From: Bacillota bacterium | GTDB taxonomy: Bacteria; Bacillota; Thermincolia; Thermincolales; UBA2595 | Length of the DNA stretch: 53,534 bases | Reading direction: 5' to 3' | NCBI GenBank assembly: GCA_021847735.1 | Contig: JAJZQD010000007.1 | Coordinates: 1-53,534, forward strand | In this document: positions 49,607 through 53,534 of the stretch, in pieces | Layout of the letters: each line of letters starts with the position of its first letter | Position numbering within the stretch: the stretch's first letter is position 1 | The notes under the pieces: model-generated | What the model was told of the DNA's origin: nothing | What the model saw: only the letters and a program-made list of their open reading frames with translations | Databases searched by the model: none | Position numbers and translations under genes: made by a program

Positions 49607-50671
49607 ATGACTCCGTCATACAGGCCGTTTCTCAAAGACACCTGGAAGGTGGCCGCTACCTTTATAGGGACTGTCGTAGGTGCCGGCTTCGCCTCAGGCC
49701 AGGAAATTCTCAAATTCTTTACCCATTTTGGTTCCGGCGGTATCGTGGGGATATCCCTGTGCTGCCTTCTTTTCTGTGTCACCGGCACAACCATCATGTT
49801 TTTGGGGAATCGCCTTCAGGCTCCATCCTTCGGGGAAGTTGTCAGGCATGTCTGCGGCAAAAGGCTGGGTCCCGTTATGGACCTGCTCCTGGGGTTGTTT
49901 CTGTTCGGCACCCTCAGTGTAATGTTGGCCGGGTCGGGAGCAGTCTTTTTTCAGCAGTGGGGCCTGCCCTTCTGGCTGGGTACCAGCGTCACTCTAGTAA
50001 TCTCCGTCCTCACAGTCCTATTTGGCTTAAAGGGCATAATAAGAGTCAATTCAATTGTGGTACCCTTTATGGTACTGTTGTGCATCCTGGCCACCCTTCC
50101 TGCCATCTCCACCGAAATAATCACCGCCAACCTGCAAAATTTCGTCCCCGTTGCCAGCGGCGCCGCCCCCCATTGGTTTTTATCCGCCCTTTTATATGTA
50201 TCCTATAACATTACCCTGGGAGTGTCGGTCCTTGCCCCCCTGGGCAAGGAAATTAAAAACCCCCCTTCTCTATTTTGGGGGGGAATCGCAGGCGGACTTA
50301 GCCTCGGGATCCTTGCTATGCTTATCAACCTGGCCATCCTCAGCCACTACCCCGATTCGGCCCAGTACGAGGTACCCAGCCTGTTCGTGGCAGGCCGCCT
50401 GGCCTGGGTCATCCAGTTGGCCTTTTCCTTTATCCTCTGGGCTGAAATATTTACTACCGTCATTGGCACTGTATACGGACTCGCTGTTAGAATTGCCGGT
50501 TATGCGGGGATAAACTACATTTTGGTGACCATGGTCCTGATGCTGATGGCCCTCGGCATGAGCCAATTGGGATTCTCCGGGCTGGTAGGGGCACTTTATC
50601 CGTTATTTGGTTACGTTTCGCTGGCTTTTCTGGGCTGCCTGTTAACACTGCCATTTTTTAAGAGAAGATAA
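49607..50671 (+). CDS. YkvI-family membrane transporter
   Basis: 354 residues with about ten membrane helices. GTVVGAGFASGQEILKFFTHFG (about 22-43) is the unwound first helix of the APC/LeuT-like superfamily, typical of YkvI proteins. Substrate unknown. The ATG at 49607 follows GGGGGAGATTCAAA. Its last 61 bp overlap, on the opposite strand, the end of the GT87 gene. Confidence 0.82.
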   Translation: MTPSYRPFLKDTWKVAATFIGTVVGAGFASGQEILKFFTHFGSGGIVGISLCCLLFCVTGTTIMFLGNRLQAPSFGEVVRHVCGKRLGPVMDLLLGLFLFGTLSVMLAGSGAVFFQQWGLPFWLGTSVTLVISVLTVLFGLKGIIRVNSIVVPFMVLLCILATLPAISTEIITANLQNFVPVASGAAPHWFLSALLYVSYNITLGVSVLAPLGKEIKNPPSLFWGGIAGGLSLGILAMLINLAILSHYPDSAQYEVPSLFVAGRLAWVIQLAFSFILWAEIFTTVIGTVYGLAVRIAGYAGINYILVTMVLMLMALGMSQLGFSGLVGALYPLFGYVSLAFLGCLLTLPFFKRR

Positions 50672-51819
50672 AACACGGCCAGCAAAAGACCGTTTCTTGC
50701 CAATATCAGCAAGGAAGGCCACAAACGCAAATCAATCAGGCCCTTGTAGTTAACCGGATAAATCAGAAAAGAGATAAGAGTAAGCAGGGCAAACGCAACC
50801 CATACCTTCCTCCGGTACCGGGAATCCTCCCTCAGGGCTATAACCAGTAGGGGGATCAGCCACAACAGGTACTGCGGGGAAAGCACCTTGCCGCCAATAA
50901 TAAAGGCCATAACCATCAATAGGGCCTGCCTGGGAATATCACCATCGGTCGGGCTGCCGTTCTGTGCCACTGCAAGGGAATGGACAAGCACAAGCGACAT
51001 CAGGGTTCCCATAACGAAAAACGACATCTTGGCCAAAACCGGTGAGACTTGTGATACAACATTCCATGAACCATAGGAAAATTCGGTGGAGACCGGGTAA
51101 CCAAACCAACGGGCGACTAGCAGGATAGTGGAGTAAAAGCTTTCAAGCTGAATTCCCCGGCTGGCGTGATATGACAGGAAGAACCAGAACTTAGGCCCGG
51201 CGGCCGCCAAAAACGGCAGCCAGACCACCGCAGCGGTTAAGGCAAAAACCGGTAGGCCATATAAAACATCCCTTTTCAACGATTTTTCCCGCCAGGCACT
51301 AATTAAAAAAACAGGTGTTAGAATCACCGGATACAGTTTCACTGCAAAACCAAGTCCCAGTAAAGCCCATGCCCAAACCCGGTATCCCTTGTCCAACAAT
51401 ATGATTGCCCCAAGAACCAACACAGCCGGAATGAAGTCAAATCTCTGGCATCCCACCAGACCGATAACCGCCGGCAAAACAACGTAAAGAAGCCCTGTAA
51501 AGTACACGTGCCTGGGTGAAAACCCGTGCTTTCGCCCGTAGTACAGAATCAACAGCAGGCCGATAAAATCAACCAGCATGACTTCGGCTACAAAAAACCG
51601 GCGGTAACTGAAAACATCACCGGCTAACAGTTTAGGCAAAAGAAAAAACGGGAGAGCTCCAGGGGGATACTCGATGGCAAAGTCCCTATACGGAACCAGT
51701 CCCCGTAAAATCTCCGCAGCATATTTGAAATATATCTCTATATCAGCTTCTAATCCCAAGGTGTAAGATATCTTGAAAAAAATTAACAGCCTGGTTACAA
51801 CCCATACCGCAAAAAGCAC
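50611..51819 (-). CDS. GT87-type (DUF2029) polyprenol-linked glycosyltransferase
   Basis: 402 residues with about ten to eleven membrane helices. Motifs of the GT87/DUF2029 family: DIEIYFKYAAEILRGLVPYRDFAIEYPPGALPFF (about 27-60; ED/YPP elements near the first loop), GLGFAVKLYPVILTPVFL (about 155-172) and KVLSPQYLLWLIPLL (about 305-320). These integral-membrane enzymes transfer a sugar from a polyprenol phosphate. Start: GTG 51819, no clear ribosome site, so the true start may differ. It follows the GT2 synthase gene by 35 bp, which likely supplies its lipid-linked donor. Confidence 0.85.
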   Translation of the reverse strand: MLFAVWVVTRLLIFFKISYTLGLEADIEIYFKYAAEILRGLVPYRDFAIEYPPGALPFFLLPKLLAGDVFSYRRFFVAEVMLVDFIGLLLILYYGRKHGFSPRHVYFTGLLYVVLPAVIGLVGCQRFDFIPAVLVLGAIILLDKGYRVWAWALLGLGFAVKLYPVILTPVFLISAWREKSLKRDVLYGLPVFALTAAVVWLPFLAAAGPKFWFFLSYHASRGIQLESFYSTILLVARWFGYPVSTEFSYGSWNVVSQVSPVLAKMSFFVMGTLMSLVLVHSLAVAQNGSPTDGDIPRQALLMVMAFIIGGKVLSPQYLLWLIPLLVIALREDSRYRRKVWVAFALLTLISFLIYPVNYKGLIDLRLWPSLLILARNGLLLAVFYLLLKNGSVNRQPRKASET

Positions 51820-51854
51820 AACTCTGTTTATACGCCATCTCCCCTCTCACAACT

Positions 51855-52559
51855 TTACCGGCCGGATGATCTGAGCCGGCAAACCAGAAAAAAGGCCTCG
51901 AAAACAATTTTCTTTGACATCTTGGATGACCCCTCAGCCCGGTCAGGGAATACTATGGGGATTTCCTTGATTTTAAATCCTTTTTTGTTGCACTCGTGCA
52001 GCATTTCCACCTGAAATCCAAACCCTTGGGAATTGATCCGGTCGAGGTCAAGGGTCTCAAGAACTTCCCTCCTGTAACAACGAAAACCGCCGGTACAGTC
52101 ATTGACGGGCAGCCCCAGCATGGCCCTGGAAAAAATACTGCCCCCCCGGCTCAGAAACTTCCTGGACAGCCCCCAGTTTTTGACCCCTCCCCCTTTTACA
52201 TACCGTGACCCAAGAACCACATCGGCCGATTCAACAGCTTTGAGGAAATCCGGGATATAACTGGGCCGGTGAGAGAAATCGGCATCCATTTCAAAGATGC
52301 AGTTGATATCCGGCCTTTGCAGGGAATAGCGGAACCCGCTAATGTAGGCAGTGCCAAGCCCCATTTTGCCCGGTCTTCTCAGCAGGTGAACCCTGTTGTT
52401 TTCCTGGGTGATTTGTTCCACCGAATCACCTGTGCCATCAGGGGAATTGTCATCAACTACAAGTATTTCCACGCCTTTGTCCTGGGCAAGCACCTCGGGA
52501 ATCAGGCGGGTAATGTTTTCCATTTCATTGTACGTAGGAATGACTATCATCGCTTTCAT
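51855..52559 (-). CDS. Polyprenol-phosphate mannose/glucose synthase-like GT2
   Basis: 234 residues from the ATG at 52559 (AGGAGGCTAAATCTG). GT2 fold with VIPTYNE (residues 5-11), VVDDNSPDGT (about 34-43), FEMDADFSH (the DAD motif, about 89-97) and CTGGFRCYRREVL (about 152-164). These match dolichol/polyprenol-phosphate mannosyltransferases lacking C-terminal membrane helices. It makes polyprenol-P-sugar from a nucleotide sugar on the cytoplasmic face. It overlaps the upstream flippase-like gene by 35 bp. Confidence 0.9.
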   Translation of the reverse strand: MKAMIVIPTYNEMENITRLIPEVLAQDKGVEILVVDDNSPDGTGDSVEQITQENNRVHLLRRPGKMGLGTAYISGFRYSLQRPDINCIFEMDADFSHRPSYIPDFLKAVESADVVLGSRYVKGGGVKNWGLSRKFLSRGGSIFSRAMLGLPVNDCTGGFRCYRREVLETLDLDRINSQGFGFQVEMLHECNKKGFKIKEIPIVFPDRAEGSSKMSKKIVFEAFFLVCRLRSSGR

Positions 52560-53529
52560 CAGATTTAGCCTCCTTTGACATTGTGTGTTCTGATGCCAGG
52601 TAAACAATAAACCCAAATAATAAAAGGCTCCAGTAATTTATTATACGGTCAAGCAAAGCTGCCGAAACAGCGACATATCCGTCCACGTTAAAAAAGACAA
52701 GGACCCCGACCTTCGCTGTTTCCACGATGCCCAACCCTGCCGGGGTTATAGGCAAAGCGGTCAGGAGGGCCGAAACCAGCCCTATAAAAATAACCGCAAC
52801 AAAGGACAGTTTCATACCTATGGCCCTTGTAACCAGATAAAAACTGACTCCTTCAAGGAACCAAATAACCGCTGTCAAAGCAGCAATTTGCCCATTGTGT
52901 TGAAATGAGGACATAGTGCCTGACAGGAATCTTTCGTACATGCCCCTGACCTTTTCCGGGAGCCTGCTAACCAGGCGCGTACTGAAATATTTCATAAAGA
53001 CTAGAACTGCTGCCAGGACAGCCAGGATAATGAAACTCGTCTGCAGTACAACCAGCAAGGTATGTGGAATCCTGCCCTTAAAAGCCATCAGGCCGCTGGC
53101 ACCAATTAGCAAATATAGGATAAAAAGGTCGAACACCCTTTCGGCAAAAATAGTCCCGACGGTATTTATTAACGGATGACAGTATCTCTTTTTTACGAGG
53201 AATGCCCTGAAAATGTCCCCAAGTTTAGCCGGTACCACACAGTTGGCAAACCACGAAATGAATACAATCCTGGTCAGTCCGGTAACCGGGGCATCGAGCC
53301 CGTTGTTGCCCAACATGATGCGAAATCTCAGCCCCCGCAGGGGGAAAGCCAGGTAATATACCAGGAACCCCGTGGCGTATACAGTCAAATTAGTTGTCTT
53401 GATGACTGTAAACACTTTGGCAGTATTCATTTTTGTTATCAGCAGATAAATGATGGCAAACGCCAGCAGGAATGAAAACATGGTTTTCAGCGAAAGAAAT
53501 TTCCGCTTGAGGTCTGGAGATTTCTCCAT
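52525..53529 (-). CDS. LPG-synthase/UPF0104-type membrane protein (flippase-like)
   Basis: 334 residues with about eight membrane helices. LLAFAIIYLLITKMNTAKVFTVI...YLAFPLRGLRFRIML (N-terminal) and ALPITPAGLGIVETAKVGVLVFF (about 255-277) are the conserved parts of the UPF0104/lysylphosphatidylglycerol-synthase membrane-domain family, often linked with GT2 and GT87 genes. The ATG at 53529 is 5 bp from the window end, so the ribosome site cannot be seen and the start is not certain. It probably handles a lipid carrier in the same pathway as its two neighbours. Confidence 0.85.
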   Translation of the reverse strand: MEKSPDLKRKFLSLKTMFSFLLAFAIIYLLITKMNTAKVFTVIKTTNLTVYATGFLVYYLAFPLRGLRFRIMLGNNGLDAPVTGLTRIVFISWFANCVVPAKLGDIFRAFLVKKRYCHPLINTVGTIFAERVFDLFILYLLIGASGLMAFKGRIPHTLLVVLQTSFIILAVLAAVLVFMKYFSTRLVSRLPEKVRGMYERFLSGTMSSFQHNGQIAALTAVIWFLEGVSFYLVTRAIGMKLSFVAVIFIGLVSALLTALPITPAGLGIVETAKVGVLVFFNVDGYVAVSAALLDRIINYWSLLLFGFIVYLASEHTMSKEAKSDESDDSHSYVQ

Positions 53530-53534
53530 TTTAT

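Noticed and set aside
1-53534. tRNA, rRNA and known riboswitches
   Set aside because: I looked for acceptor/T-loop patterns, rRNA blocks and common riboswitch cores by eye and found none; a covariance search would be decisive.

Overview
This window looks like chromosomal DNA of an anaerobic, spore-forming Firmicute of the Peptococcaceae/Desulfotomaculales type (Desulfotomaculum- or Pelotomaculum-like). That placement is inferred from gene content, not from a marker gene. The evidence is: three alpha/beta-type SASP genes, the spore protease gene gpr, a SpoVE/FtsW-type SEDS gene, AddAB rather than RecBCD, a monomeric [FeFe] hydrogenase, a 2[4Fe-4S] ferredoxin, hemerythrin, and a selenium-using gene set. 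No rRNA, tRNA, CRISPR array, prophage or transposase gene was found.

Layout. 1-2.9 kb: a 5'-truncated PAS-GGDEF-EAL gene; two HesB-like genes, one decayed and one an intact selenoprotein with in-frame UGA, each behind a CsoR/CstR-like operator; and a cysteine-rich gene broken by a small mobile element. 3.1-8.8 kb: a membrane protein with a large palindrome upstream, a split TauE/SafE permease, an RCKP rubredoxin-like peptide, an MGDG-synthase-like glycosyltransferase, DUF3786, a TPR protein and a SEDS protein. 8.8-20.7 kb: an orphan DNA methyltransferase, NudF, a second UGA-containing selenoprotein candidate (DUF1858, CxxU), a minor SASP, ferredoxin, MinC, a GAF-GGDEF cyclase, DUF3343, a two-component system, hemerythrin and two unknown genes. 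20.9-32.8 kb: the double-strand-break repair cluster addB-addA-sbcD-sbcC. 32.8-39.1 kb: diaminopropionate ammonia-lyase, an SH3-like envelope protein, [FeFe] hydrogenase, an unusual CTG-start ORF, two SASPs and, convergently, gpr. 39.8-48.7 kb (all minus strand): deoxynucleoside kinase, pgpA, pgsA, rimO, a YgiQ-type radical SAM gene, yajQ, a RodZ-like gene, mnmH and an HTH/PfkB-like regulator. 48.8-53.5 kb: a broken SIR2-like gene, a YkvI-type transporter, and a lipid-linked sugar trio (GT87, polyprenol-phosphate GT2, LPG-synthase/flippase-like).

Two repeat families run through the window. One is a palindromic element with arms GGCAGGTGT...ACACCTGCC, present in about ten copies, four of them with a conserved tail module. 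The other is a 109-112 bp three-hairpin element in three copies, always inserted after TTTA. Two of its copies interrupt coding sequence, and removing each restores one continuous frame, which suggests a non-autonomous IS200/IS605-like element.

The most interesting theme is selenium and sulfur. Scattered over the window are a HesB-like selenoprotein, a DUF1858 C-x-x-U candidate, a DUF3343 (putative Se/S carrier) gene and mnmH (tRNA 2-selenouridine synthase). The two UGA genes are easily missed because a standard reading stops at the UGA.
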